From: Desulfofundulus australicus DSM 11792
Lineage (GTDB): Bacteria > Bacillota > Desulfotomaculia > Desulfotomaculales > Desulfovirgulaceae
NCBI RefSeq assembly: GCF_900129285.1
Contig: NZ_FQUW01000019.1
Span: 1-61,321 of the forward strand
Direction: 5' to 3'
Length of the DNA stretch: 61,321 nt
The position numbers and the translations under genes were made by a program. Below are positions 25,464 through 34,494 of the stretch, one piece after another. Position 1 is the first letter of the stretch. Each line of letters opens with the position of its first letter. The notes under the pieces are model-generated. The model saw only the letters and a list, made by a program, of their open reading frames with translations. It was not told the DNA's origin and made no database searches.

Positions 25464-25607
25464 TTACCGGGTTCCCCTTTTTTTCTTGTTTTCAGGCCCT
25501 CTTTCGGGATCAACCAGAAGCTGGGTACCCCTGATGCGGTTCAAGTCCTCCTTGCGATTTCCCTTAACCTCCACAGTTTTTTCATGCTCCGGGTGTTCCA
25601 AGTTCAT
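25464..25607 (-). CDS. Small charged protein, 47 aa
   Basis: A 47-codon frame opens with ATG directly behind AGAAGGAGGGA and encodes a very hydrophilic, Lys/Glu/Arg-rich peptide (NLEHPEHEKTVEV ... ENKKKRGTR). It fills most of the gap between the ftsZ terminator and spoIIGA. The strong binding site and even codon use suggest a real gene, possibly a small sporulation-related protein in view of its neighbours. I do not recognise a family. Confidence 0.5.
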   Translation of the reverse strand: MNLEHPEHEKTVEVKGNRKEDLNRIRGTQLLVDPERGPENKKKRGTR

Positions 25608-25640
25608 TCCCTCCTTCTGTGCTTAGTGTGCACAAAAAAT

Positions 25641-25670
25641 AAAAAGCCATGTCATCAAGACAGGCTTTTT
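25641..25670 (-). terminator. Terminator after ftsZ
   Basis: AAAAAGCC with GGCTTTTT, extended by TGTC with GACA, forms an interrupted 12-bp stem (25641-25653 with 25659-25670). T-rich sequence follows on the minus strand. It marks the end of the division/cell-wall cluster. Confidence 0.85.
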
Positions 25671-25694
25671 CAAAAACTACCGGCAAAATAGCGC

Positions 25695-26747
25695 TTAACC
25701 GCGCCGGCGCAGGAAGGCGGGGATATCAAGATCATCGTGGTTGGTAAAGGGTTTAATCTCCAGCTCATCCCTGGGCCTCTCTTTTTTAACCACCTTTTGG
25801 TCAAAGCCGGTGGCTATAACCGTCACCCGCACCTCGTCTTCCATACGTTCATCGATTACAGCACCAAAAATTATGTTGGCCTCGGGATCGGCAGCCTGGG
25901 AGATAATCTCAGCCGCCTCATTGACCTCAAAAAGACCCAGTGATGTCCCTCCGGTTATATTCAGCAGCACTCCCCGCGCCCCTTCAATGGATGTTTCCAG
26001 CAGGGGGCTGGAAATGGCCATCCGGGCGGCTTCCGTGGCCCGGTTCTCCCCGCTGGCCAGCCCTATGCCCATGAGGGCGGACCCGGTATCCTTCATAATC
26101 GTTTTTACGTCGGCAAAATCCAGGTTAATCAGGCCGGGAACGGCAATCAGGTCCGAAATACCCTGTACCCCCTGGCGCAGGACATCGTCCGCTATGCGAA
26201 AGGCTTCCACAATGGAGGTGTGCTTATCTATAACCTGCAGCAGGCGGTCGTTGGGAATGGTAATCAGGGTGTCCACTTTCCCCTTCAGGTTTTGAATACC
26301 CATCTCCGCCTGGTTCATCCGCTTCCTGCCCTCGAAGGTAAAGGGCTTGGTGACCACACCTACGGTCAGGGCACCCAGTTCTTTGGCCACCTCAGCCACC
26401 ACCGGTGCCGCTCCGGTGCCGGTTCCCCCTCCCATACCGGCAGTGACAAAAACCATATCCGCTCCTTTTAAAGCCTGGATAATTTCATCCCGGCTTTCTT
26501 CAGCGGCTTTCTGCCCGATCTCCGGGTTCGCACCGGCACCCAGCCCTTTGGTTAACTTGGCCCCAATTTGAATTTTATTGCTCGTCTGGGCCAGCTGGAG
26601 AGCCTGGGCATCGGTATTGACGGCAATAAACTCCACTCCCCGCAGGCCGGCCATGATCATCCGGTTGACAGCGTTGTTACCTGCTCCTCCCACTCCAATT
26701 ACTTTAATATTGGCAAGCTGGTTGTTCTCGAGTTCAAAATCGAGCAT
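25695..26747 (-). CDS. ftsZ: Cell division GTPase FtsZ
   Basis: This is the tubulin-like protein that forms the Z ring. The GTP-binding motif [10 protein letters not shown] lies near residue 105, with [13 protein letters not shown] at 17-29. The T7 synergy loop [11 protein letters not shown] is near 207. A short linker leads to the C-terminal tail [12 protein letters not shown], the binding site for FtsA and SepF. At 350 residues the length is normal. The ATG has a GAGGGGG site. It is the last gene of the dcw cluster, 33 bp after ftsA. Confidence 0.98.
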   Translation of the reverse strand: MLDFELENNQLANIKVIGVGGAGNNAVNRMIMAGLRGVEFIAVNTDAQALQLAQTSNKIQIGAKLTKGLGAGANPEIGQKAAEESRDEIIQALKGADMVFVTAGMGGGTGTGAAPVVAEVAKELGALTVGVVTKPFTFEGRKRMNQAEMGIQNLKGKVDTLITIPNDRLLQVIDKHTSIVEAFRIADDVLRQGVQGISDLIAVPGLINLDFADVKTIMKDTGSALMGIGLASGENRATEAARMAISSPLLETSIEGARGVLLNITGGTSLGLFEVNEAAEIISQAADPEANIIFGAVIDERMEDEVRVTVIATGFDQKVVKKERPRDELEIKPFTNHDDLDIPAFLRRRG

Positions 26748-26780
26748 GACAATCCCCCTCTAGAATTCCTGAAAACAAGA

Positions 26781-27980
26781 TTAGCTCTCCAAACCGCTGC
26801 CACGGGGATAACCCCGGCGTATATACTCAAAGATTTGTTTTACACCCCTTGCACCCAGCCGGAAATCCCCGGCCGCCACCGCCAGCTTTTGCTCTCCCTG
26901 GCCGGCTGCTTCCACCGCAGCACGCCTGGCCAGAAGGCGGGCAGCCTGGAGTTCCGGTCCTTCTGTTATTACCCGCACAGGTAACTGTAAAATCCGGGAA
27001 GCCAGGTCCGGCAACCCTTTTAACAGGGAACCACCCCCGGTGAATACCACTCCACCCGGCAGAGCTTCCCCCGGGGCGAGCCTGTAAATGCTCTGCTTAA
27101 TCAAATCAAGGATCTCCAGTACCCTGGACTCGATTATTTGCCTCACGAGAGCAAGGCTGGCCCGCCGGGAGGCCCGGCCATCCATGGTTGGTAATTCCAC
27201 CCACTTCGCTTCCTGGGGCAAAAGACCAATTTCCTTTTTCATTCGTTCCGCTGCTTCCAGGGATGTTCGCACACCAATGGCCACGTCACTGGTAATGTGT
27301 TCCCCACCCACAGGAATAACGCATAAATCCACGGGGGCGCCGCCCTTGCAGAAAGTGACAGCAGTTGTCCCGCCACCAAAATCCACCAGCACCGCACCCA
27401 GTTCCCTTTCCACGGTGGTTAAAACCTCCCGGGCCAGTACCAGTGAGTTTACCACAACCTCCTTAACCCGCAAACCTGCGCTTTCCACCGACGTAACCAG
27501 CTGCTCAACCATCTGACTATCTGCAGTTATCACCCGTGCTTCCAGGGATAATCGCGAACCAGTACGGCCGGCGGGGTTGCCCCTCACAGGAAGGCCATCA
27601 ACCTTGAACTCCACCGGAATTACCTGTAAAACCCGCCTTCCAGCAGGTATCTCCACCTGCCTGATTAACTGCATCAGGGTGGATATATCACCGGCAGTAA
27701 TTTTTTTATTATTTCCAATAGTTATATCGGCATGCCTGGTGAGTATATTTACACCATGGCCGGAAAACCCCACGCTTACAGTACCGATCCTGCACCCGGC
27801 CGCTTCCCGGGCCATTTCCACAGCCCGCCTGATAGCCTGAGCTGCGCCTTCCATATCCACCACGATGCCTTTACGCATCCCCAGGGACGGGCACCAGCCC
27901 ATTCCAGCTACCCGTTCCGGATCGGCAACCCGGGTTACCACCGCCACCACGCTGGATGTCCCCACATCCAGGCCGGCCAT
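26781..27980 (-). CDS. ftsA: Cell division protein FtsA
   Basis: This actin-like ATPase tethers FtsZ to the membrane. The phosphate-1 motif GLDVGTSSV is at the start, phosphate-2 is VLVDFGGGTTAVTF, and the adenosine motif is VVFTGGGSLLKGL. The C-terminal IFEYIRRGY segment could be the membrane-targeting helix. I start at the ATG at 27980, which has AAGGGG 4 bp upstream. TTG codons at 27998 and 28016 would lengthen the N-terminus slightly. Confidence 0.94.
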   Translation of the reverse strand: MAGLDVGTSSVVAVVTRVADPERVAGMGWCPSLGMRKGIVVDMEGAAQAIRRAVEMAREAAGCRIGTVSVGFSGHGVNILTRHADITIGNNKKITAGDISTLMQLIRQVEIPAGRRVLQVIPVEFKVDGLPVRGNPAGRTGSRLSLEARVITADSQMVEQLVTSVESAGLRVKEVVVNSLVLAREVLTTVERELGAVLVDFGGGTTAVTFCKGGAPVDLCVIPVGGEHITSDVAIGVRTSLEAAERMKKEIGLLPQEAKWVELPTMDGRASRRASLALVRQIIESRVLEILDLIKQSIYRLAPGEALPGGVVFTGGGSLLKGLPDLASRILQLPVRVITEGPELQAARLLARRAAVEAAGQGEQKLAVAAGDFRLGARGVKQIFEYIRRGYPRGSGLES

Positions 27981-28075
27981 AAAGCCCCTTGCAGTCAAGC
28001 GGGGCACCCCCCTCAAACAGTTACTAAAAATGTAAAATTCTACACCGGTACTTTTTTCCCTCTAAAAGCCAGCTT

Positions 28076-28432
28076 TTATTTTATTTTTTTAAACAGGTGA
28101 CGCCGGATAATGGCCAGGTTCTGGAATAAACGCACCCCGAAGGCTACCACAGCAGCCAGGTAGAGATCAATCCCCAGGCGCTCCCCGATAAAAGCCAGGA
28201 CGGCAGCCAGGAGGGCATTGCTGAAAAAACCGGAAATAAAAACGGTATTGTCAAATTGATCCTCCATAGCCGCCCGGATCCCGCCGAAAACCGAATCCAG
28301 GGCGGCCAGGGCGGCCACGGAAAGGTACTTGGCATAAACCTGGGGCAGTACCAGGGGAATGTTGAGCCCCAGCAGCACACCTAAAACCAGGCCGGCAACG
28401 GCCAGCCAGATGCCCAACCACATATTTCTCAC
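28076..28432 (-). CDS. sbp: Small basic protein Sbp (DUF1290)
   Basis: The 118-residue membrane protein has three hydrophobic segments (about 5-30, 62-85 and 88-104) and a basic end (RRHLFKKIK). It matches the DUF1290 family found near ftsA-ftsZ in Firmicutes and Actinobacteria; its function is unknown. The GTG start overlaps the stop of the preceding DUF881 gene by 4 bp (GTGA), so translation is coupled. Confidence 0.93.
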   Translation of the reverse strand: MRNMWLGIWLAVAGLVLGVLLGLNIPLVLPQVYAKYLSVAALAALDSVFGGIRAAMEDQFDNTVFISGFFSNALLAAVLAFIGERLGIDLYLAAVVAFGVRLFQNLAIIRRHLFKKIK

Positions 28433-29148
28433 CCTTTTAATACTGGTTTGGCATAGCGAAATTCCATCGGCCGGGTATAACCCGGCAGGGTAAGCCGTTC
28501 ATAGGGCCGGATGCTTACCTGAACCCCCAGATCCCGCAGGTACTCCACCAGCCCGCCGGGTATTTCCAGGGCGCTTTTCAGGTTCTCCGGTTCACCAATG
28601 GCCAGTATATGATACGGGGGTACTACCCTCGTCAGGTTGACATTGATAAAAGGGGCCGCCCAGCGGATTTCCGTTTGGGCTACGATGCGCTGGCCGTTTA
28701 TGGACAGGGCCTCCGCCCCTGCACCCCGCAGTTCATTGATCACCCGCAGGAGATCCTCGTCCCGGATGGTATAAAGGCTGGCCGGCCCCTTTCCATCAGG
28801 TTGCTGGGGAGGGTTGTCCAGGGTTACCTCAATGCCGGGACCGGTTACGGGAACCAGTCCGGCCAGCAGCCTGGCCTTGGCCAGCTCATCTTCAAGGGCT
28901 TTCTCCGCCTCGGCCTGGCCACGGGTAGCCCGGTCCAGCTTGAGGTTCAGGTCACTGGCCTCGGCTTTAAGCTTGCTCTTGTCTTTTTCCAGCTGGCGCA
29001 GTTCCAGAGCCAGTTCCTGCGCCCGCCCGGCCGGGACGCCCTGTTCAATATGCCTGGTAACCCGGAACTGGAACGCAATCAGTATACCCAGAACCACCGC
29101 CACCAGTGCGAGGGACAGGTAAGCAGGTAATTTTGCCGGTAGTTTCAT
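28429..29148 (-). CDS. DUF881 family protein, second copy
   Basis: The 239-residue protein has one N-terminal membrane segment (about 8-26), a coiled-coil region (about 40-85, LELRQLEKDKSKLKAEASDLNLKLD) and the DUF881 domain, with ALSINGQRIVAQTEIRWAAPFINVN and LAIGEPENLKSALEI. It is a diverged duplicate of its upstream neighbour (same layout and motifs). DUF881 proteins occur in dcw clusters and are presumed to act outside the membrane. The start overlaps the previous stop by 4 bp (ATGA). Confidence 0.92.
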   Translation of the reverse strand: MKLPAKLPAYLSLALVAVVLGILIAFQFRVTRHIEQGVPAGRAQELALELRQLEKDKSKLKAEASDLNLKLDRATRGQAEAEKALEDELAKARLLAGLVPVTGPGIEVTLDNPPQQPDGKGPASLYTIRDEDLLRVINELRGAGAEALSINGQRIVAQTEIRWAAPFINVNLTRVVPPYHILAIGEPENLKSALEIPGGLVEYLRDLGVQVSIRPYERLTLPGYTRPMEFRYAKPVLKG

Positions 29149-29861
29149 TGCTTTTCACCACCCTCCAGCGGGCGGGCAAAATCAAAACGCACTCCCCCCG
29201 TATAGGCAGGCACCGTAAGCTGGGCCACTTTTTTAACTTCCACCTGAATGCCCCAGAAGCGCAGCTGTTCCACAACTCCACCCCGCATGAGGAGGGAGTT
29301 AACTAAATTATCAGGATTCCCAATGGCGGAGATGACAAAAGGAGGGGTCAAACGCTGGTTGCGGTTGGTCAGGATGGTGGGGCCGATACAGCGTATTTCG
29401 CTGGTTGCCAGCATACGCTGGCCGTTAATGGATATGGCTTCTGCTCCGGCAGCCTTCAATTCATTGATAATTTTCAGCACATCCTCATCATGCAGGACAT
29501 AAAGGTTGGGATTTTGTCCCGGCTGGATAACCTGGTTGCTATCATTTAAAGTTATCATCACCCCGGGTCCGCTGACCTCTACCAGCCCGGCAGCAATGCG
29601 CACCCGGTTCAGCTCCTCCTTCAGCGCGTCCAGGCGGGGTCCGGCCGTTACCTCATCCAGGTGTGCCCGCAGCTCGGTTACCTGCCGCTGGAGTTCATCC
29701 CGTTCTTTCCTGGCCTGGTTAACCTGAGCGGCCAGGTTCTGTGCCTGCTTAACCGGTGGGGTTTCCTGAATATCCCTGGTCAAACGAAACTGTACCGCCA
29801 GCATTAAACCCATAACAAGCCCCACCAGGATCAGCGCCCAGTGAAATCCCCTCATTTTCAC
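29145..29861 (-). CDS. DUF881 family protein, first copy
   Basis: The 238-residue protein has a membrane helix near the N-terminus (about 6-24), a coiled coil (about 38-75, QVNQARKERDELQRQVTELRAHLDE) and the DUF881 domain, with AISINGQRMLATSEIRCIGPTILTN and ISAIGNPDNLVNSL. The coiled coil plus single membrane anchor resembles FtsL/DivIC-type division proteins, so a septal role is plausible but unproven. It starts with GTG 21 bp after ftsQ. Confidence 0.92.
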   Translation of the reverse strand: MKMRGFHWALILVGLVMGLMLAVQFRLTRDIQETPPVKQAQNLAAQVNQARKERDELQRQVTELRAHLDEVTAGPRLDALKEELNRVRIAAGLVEVSGPGVMITLNDSNQVIQPGQNPNLYVLHDEDVLKIINELKAAGAEAISINGQRMLATSEIRCIGPTILTNRNQRLTPPFVISAIGNPDNLVNSLLMRGGVVEQLRFWGIQVEVKKVAQLTVPAYTGGVRFDFARPLEGGEKQ

Positions 29862-29882
29862 AAAACCGTGCCCCCATTTGCC

Positions 29883-30593
29883 CTATTCCAGGTATTTAAC
29901 CACAGGAACGCCCGTAAGATCTATGTAGGCTATCTGCCGCCCCTTAACCTGCTCCAGCACCTGAAGAATAATTCCTGCCTTCTTCCGGATATCTGCTGGA
30001 GCGCCCAGGCGGCACTCAATTCCCTCCAGGGTATAGAGCACCACCTGCCCACCGGCAGTGATATGTATTTCCGAGAGCTTGCTGTACAGGGAGCCGGGAA
30101 GCTGGCCGAGCACCTTTAAAGCCGTGGCAAGTTTTGCGTCCCGGATTACGTCACCCGGAGCGGGGTCCGGTACCGCCACCCCCGTCACCACCGGAAGGGA
30201 ACCGCCCACGCCGCTTTCTTTCAGGCATACCCCTTCCCCGTCAACCTGTATAAAGCCATCTTTTACAGGCAGCAAAGCCAGTGCTTTTCTTTCCTCAACC
30301 CGGATAACAATGCGGGAGGGGAATTTACGGACCAGGCTGGCGTTTTTAATGAGCGGCATGATAAGAATACGGGATTCCGCTTCTTTTAAATTGACCTTGA
30401 AAATATTTATTCCCGTATTTATTCCGGCAAGCTCTAAAATTTTTTCCTCCGGCACAACTCTGTTACCGGTAACTTCTATCTCGCGAACCTCAAACAGGGG
30501 TGAACCCAGAAGGATAAAAGCGGCCAGAAGAATCAGTAAGGCAAAGAAAATCCTTTCCGCAAGAAATCTTCCGGTATACCGCGGAATGCTCAA
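29883..30593 (-). CDS. ftsQ: Cell division protein FtsQ/DivIB
   Basis: FtsQ connects early and late division proteins together with FtsL and FtsB. The 236-residue protein has a short cytoplasmic tail, one membrane helix (about 14-31), a POTRA domain beginning FEVREIEVTGNRVVPEEKILELAGI, and the beta domain. The TTG start is supported by AGGAG at 9 bp. It is the first gene after a 205-bp gap that contains an extended -10 promoter, so the ftsQ-to-ftsZ part may be transcribed separately from murA. Confidence 0.94.
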   Translation of the reverse strand: MSIPRYTGRFLAERIFFALLILLAAFILLGSPLFEVREIEVTGNRVVPEEKILELAGINTGINIFKVNLKEAESRILIMPLIKNASLVRKFPSRIVIRVEERKALALLPVKDGFIQVDGEGVCLKESGVGGSLPVVTGVAVPDPAPGDVIRDAKLATALKVLGQLPGSLYSKLSEIHITAGGQVVLYTLEGIECRLGAPADIRKKAGIILQVLEQVKGRQIAYIDLTGVPVVKYLE

Positions 30594-30736
30594 GGCCCAC
30601 CACTCCTAATATTTTGCCCCGGAACCGGCTGAATTGATGCCCGCGGATACCCGGCACTTCCTTAGTACCTTTCCGGATAGCTCCAGCTGTTAAATTTTAA
30701 GGGCTGCTTTTTATCGTGATTTTCCGTTCCCGGATT

Positions 30737-30745
30737 ATTATACCA
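30737..30745 (-). promoter_or_regulatory. Extended -10 promoter before ftsQ
   Basis: TGGTATAAT (30745-30737) is an extended -10 without a good -35, in the 205-bp gap between murA and ftsQ. The rest of this gap (30594-30798) holds no gene that I can support. Confidence 0.5.
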
Positions 30746-30798
30746 AAATCTTATAACAACCGGAAAAGCTTGTCCATTAAAAAGCTAAAAAAAGCAAG

Positions 30799-32055
30799 TT
30801 AATCAGATACCCTGATTATCCTGGCTCCCAGGGCGGTATATTTCTGTTCTATTTTTTCATAGCCCCTGTCGATATGTTCCACACCCTCAATCACAGAACC
30901 GTTTTCTGCGGCAAAGGCGGCCAGGACCAGCGCGGCACCTGCCCGCAAATCCGTAGCCATAACCGGCGCTCCGGTCAGCTTCTTTACCCCCCTGACAATG
31001 GCCGCCTGCCCTTCCACTTTTATGTCGGCACCCATGCGCAGGAGCTCACTTACATGTTTAAAGCGGTTCTCAAAAATTGTTTCGGTAATCACGCTGGTTC
31101 CTTCCGCCAGGCAGGCCAGGGCCATCATCTGGGGCTGCATATCGGTGGGGAAACCGGGATAGGGCAGTGTTTTTATATCTACCGGCCGCGGCCGCATGTC
31201 CCGGGCATTCAGGTGGATCCAATCATCACCCACTTCCACCTGGAAACCCATTTCCTTTAATTTAGCCAGCACGGCTTCGAGGTGTTCGGGAATAACGTTG
31301 GTTACCGTTACCTCACCACCGGTAATGGCGGCAGCAACAAGGTGCGTTCCGGCTTCAATGCGGTCGGGAATGACCGTATGTTCCACGGATTCAAGATGTT
31401 CAACCCCTTCAATGCGAATTACATCCGTCCCCGCCCCCTTGATGCGTGCCCCCATGCGGTTTAAAAAATTTTGCAGGTCAACGATCTCCGGTTCCCTGGC
31501 CGCATTCCGGATGACGGTCGTACCCCTGGCCAGCACGGCAGCCATCATAATATTTTCGGTAGCGCCCACACTGGGAACATCCAGGTGGATTTTCGCCCCC
31601 TCCAGCCGGTCTGCCACAACATTAATATAGCCAAATTTCTCCTCGATCCTGGCACCCAGGGCCCGGAGTCCCTTTAAGTGGAGGTTCATGGGCCGGGAGC
31701 CGATATTGCACCCGCCGGGGTGGGAAATCCTGACCCGGTGGAAGCGTCCCAGGAGGGGGCCCAGCACCAGGTTGGACGCCCGCATCCGGCGCATTAATTC
31801 TTCTCCCACTTCCACGGAATGGATGTGCGTGGTATCAACGGTAATGGAGTCCCCCTCTTTTTTTACCCTGGCCCCGAGGTATTCCAGGACATCGCACATG
31901 GTTTCCACGTCCTTCAACGCCGGTGCCTGCCGGATGATATCCGGTGCCCCGTGCAGGAGGCAGGCGGCCAGTATAGGCAGGGTGGCATTCTTACTCCCGC
32001 TGACCCGCACGCTACCCTGCAGGGGATTACCGCCCGTAATGAAAAATCTCTCCAT
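30799..32055 (-). CDS. murA: UDP-N-acetylglucosamine 1-carboxyvinyltransferase MurA
   Basis: MurA commits UDP-GlcNAc to peptidoglycan by adding enolpyruvate from PEP. The catalytic Cys is present in the loop HPGGCNIGSRP near residue 115, so the enzyme should be fosfomycin-sensitive. GSKNATLPILAA near the N-terminus and FPTDMQPQMMAL near 300 are typical. I start at ATG 32055 (MERFFITGG) with its GGGGGTGA site. The frame 18 bp further upstream overlaps murB. Confidence 0.97.
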   Translation of the reverse strand: MERFFITGGNPLQGSVRVSGSKNATLPILAACLLHGAPDIIRQAPALKDVETMCDVLEYLGARVKKEGDSITVDTTHIHSVEVGEELMRRMRASNLVLGPLLGRFHRVRISHPGGCNIGSRPMNLHLKGLRALGARIEEKFGYINVVADRLEGAKIHLDVPSVGATENIMMAAVLARGTTVIRNAAREPEIVDLQNFLNRMGARIKGAGTDVIRIEGVEHLESVEHTVIPDRIEAGTHLVAAAITGGEVTVTNVIPEHLEAVLAKLKEMGFQVEVGDDWIHLNARDMRPRPVDIKTLPYPGFPTDMQPQMMALACLAEGTSVITETIFENRFKHVSELLRMGADIKVEGQAAIVRGVKKLTGAPVMATDLRAGAALVLAAFAAENGSVIEGVEHIDRGYEKIEQKYTALGARIIRVSD

Positions 32056-32069
32056 GCTGTCACCCCCGC

Positions 32070-32981
32070 TCAATCCTCACCGAGAACCTGTACCTCAAGA
32101 GCTAAAGATATCCCGAAGCGCTTGTAGACCAGCTGCTGGACCCGGTGAATCAGGGCCTGCACATCCCGGGCGGTAGCCCTCCCCAGATTAACGATAAAGT
32201 TGGCGTGGACCGTGGATACCTGAGCGTCACCCTGGCGCATGCCCTTGCACCCGGCCTGCTCAATTAACCAGCCTGCTGACTTCCCGGGAGGATTCTTAAA
32301 AACGCTGCCGGCACTGGGGTAGGACAGGGGTTGAGTGGCCTGGCGGCGGGCAAGATACTCCTCCATATCCGCCCGGATCCGTTGCGGATCCCGGGAAATG
32401 CCCCGGCAGGTCACTTCCACAACCACCAGCGAGCCGCCCAGCAAATTGCTGGTACGGTAACCGAAATTTAATTCATGGGCCTTCTTCCGCTCCAGATCGC
32501 CGGACGGGTTCATCACCATAACTTCCCGCACCAGGTCGGCCATGGAAGAACCGTTGGCACCGGCATTCATCACCACCGCCCCGCCGGCCGTTCCCGGAAT
32601 ACCGGTGGCGAATTCCAGGCCGCCCACACCGTTCTTTTGAGCGGCGGAAGCCAGCACGCCCAGCATGGCCCCCGCCCCTGCGGTGATGGTTGTTTCACAA
32701 ACCTGTACCCTGCCGAGGGCACGGCCAATTTTTACCACCACGCCCCGGATGCCGCCATCCTTTACCAGCAGGTTGGAACCATTCCCGATAAAATAGAGGG
32801 GTAGACCGCGGTGGTGCACCCAGCTTACCAGGCGGGCCAGCTCCTTAACCCCCGCCGGTTCCACAAAGATATCCGCCGGCCCGCCGATACGCCAGGTAGT
32901 ATGGCGGGCCATGGGCTCGAAAACCTTGACCTGTCCGGGTAAAAGGGCGTTCAATTCTTTATAGCCGGCTGGTGAAATCAT
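32070..32981 (-). CDS. murB: UDP-N-acetylenolpyruvoylglucosamine reductase MurB
   Basis: This FAD enzyme reduces the MurA product to UDP-MurNAc. The FAD-binding half has NTTWRIGGPADI-like sequence (HTTWRIGGPADIF), GNGSNLLV and GIPGTAGGAVVMNAGANG. Catalytic residues lie in YRTSNL and SAGSVFKNP. It is a type II MurB lacking the extra loop and Tyr. The ATG at 32981 overlaps the murC stop as ATGA and has GAGGGAG upstream. Confidence 0.97.
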   Translation of the reverse strand: MISPAGYKELNALLPGQVKVFEPMARHTTWRIGGPADIFVEPAGVKELARLVSWVHHRGLPLYFIGNGSNLLVKDGGIRGVVVKIGRALGRVQVCETTITAGAGAMLGVLASAAQKNGVGGLEFATGIPGTAGGAVVMNAGANGSSMADLVREVMVMNPSGDLERKKAHELNFGYRTSNLLGGSLVVVEVTCRGISRDPQRIRADMEEYLARRQATQPLSYPSAGSVFKNPPGKSAGWLIEQAGCKGMRQGDAQVSTVHANFIVNLGRATARDVQALIHRVQQLVYKRFGISLALEVQVLGED

Positions 32982-34360
32982 GCTGTTTTCTCCCTCAACC
33001 TTTTCAGCAGGTCCAGCCCGCAAAGCCAGATATTACCTGCTCCCATGGTCAAAATTAAATCACCGGGGCGGGCCTCAGCGACCAGGTAATTGACCACCTG
33101 TTCTCTGGTGGGCAGGTAAACCACAGGCGGGCGGCCGTAATTTTTTATAGCCTGGACAATTAACTGGGCATTGACCCCTTCAATAGGTGTTTCTCCGGCA
33201 CTGTATATTTCATTTACTATCACCAGGTCGGCATCGGCAAAGGACCTGCCAAATTGTTCTTTTAACAAAAGCGTCCTGGTATAGCGGTGGGGCTGGAATA
33301 CCACCACCAGGCGCCCGGGCTCCGTCTGGCGGGCGGCCTGCAGGGTGGCCCTGATCTCGCTGGGATGGTGGGCGTAATCATCCACCACCCGTATACCCCC
33401 CACCTCCCCCAGCAGCTCAAACCTTCTCCTGGCGCCCCGGAACTCCCTGAGAATGGAAGCTATCAGGTTGAAATCCAGGCCCAGCCAGCGAGCGGCTGCC
33501 ACCACGGCCAGGGCATTGAGCATATTATGCCTTCCGGGAACGTAAAGTTCCAGGGTACCCAGGAACCGGCCTTCATAATATACATCCCCGCGGCTGCCTC
33601 TGCTATCCAGAGATAGCTGGCGCAGGGTATAACTGGCACCGGACCCCTCGCTGCCGTAGGTTATCAGGGGGCGCTCCAGATCCCGGATTGTTTCCCGTAC
33701 GTTGGGATCATCAATACAGGCAACGACCAGACCGTGCTCCGGCACTTTATGCATGAACTGCCGGAAGGCTTTTTTTATCTCTTCCACCGAGCCGTAATGA
33801 TCCAGGTGATCATCTTCAATATTGGTTATGATTGCGGCCAGCGGTTGCAACTTTAAAAACGAACCGTCACTTTCATCAGCTTCGGCCACCAGGTATTCCC
33901 CCCGGCCCAGCTTGGCGTTTCCACCAATATCGTTCAATTCACCTCCGATAACGATAGTCGGGTCAAACCCGCTTCTTTCCAGCACCAGGGCCAGCATGGA
34001 AGTGGTGGTGGTCTTACCGTGGGCTCCTGCCACGGCAATACCCTTTTGCCGCTGCATCAACCAGGCCAGCAGGTCTCCCCGGTGTATAACCGGTATGCCT
34101 TTTTCCCGGGCGGCCAGCAATTCGGGGTTATCCGGTTTGATCGCTGAAGAAATAACCACCAGCTGCGAGGTATCCAGGTTCCGGGAAGCATGGCCCACGT
34201 GGCAAACGGCTCCCCGTGACTCCAGCCTGCGGGTGATATCCGTGGAAGAAAGATCCGAACCGCTGATCTCATAGCCCAAATCGAGAAGGATGCTGGCCAG
34301 GCCGCTCATGCCAGCTCCACCAATACCAATAAAATGTACCCGCCGGGGTAGTGCCTGCAA
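32978..34360 (-). CDS. murC: UDP-N-acetylmuramate-L-alanine ligase MurC
   Basis: MurC adds L-Ala to UDP-MurNAc. It has the dinucleotide-fold start HFIGIGGAGMSGLA, the ATP loop GAHGKTTTT near residue 112, the conserved EADESDGSFL and the C-terminal YAHHPSEIRATL and FQPHRYTRT motifs. The 460-residue length is normal. The start is a TTG with GGAG 10 bp upstream. A gap of about 134 bp separates it from murG; I see no gene or clear promoter there. Confidence 0.97.
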   Translation of the reverse strand: MQALPRRVHFIGIGGAGMSGLASILLDLGYEISGSDLSSTDITRRLESRGAVCHVGHASRNLDTSQLVVISSAIKPDNPELLAAREKGIPVIHRGDLLAWLMQRQKGIAVAGAHGKTTTTSMLALVLERSGFDPTIVIGGELNDIGGNAKLGRGEYLVAEADESDGSFLKLQPLAAIITNIEDDHLDHYGSVEEIKKAFRQFMHKVPEHGLVVACIDDPNVRETIRDLERPLITYGSEGSGASYTLRQLSLDSRGSRGDVYYEGRFLGTLELYVPGRHNMLNALAVVAAARWLGLDFNLIASILREFRGARRRFELLGEVGGIRVVDDYAHHPSEIRATLQAARQTEPGRLVVVFQPHRYTRTLLLKEQFGRSFADADLVIVNEIYSAGETPIEGVNAQLIVQAIKNYGRPPVVYLPTREQVVNYLVAEARPGDLILTMGAGNIWLCGLDLLKRLREKTA

Positions 34361-34494
34361 TGACTTTCATCTCCTTTCCGGGTCACAGCTCCTGGCCGTA
34401 GATAAAGCTTCGCGATACACCATCATACTATGCCTGAAACAAATAAGGTGTGCTTTACCGGGCTTGTCCAGCGGTATCGCCCGGTGAACCGCTT

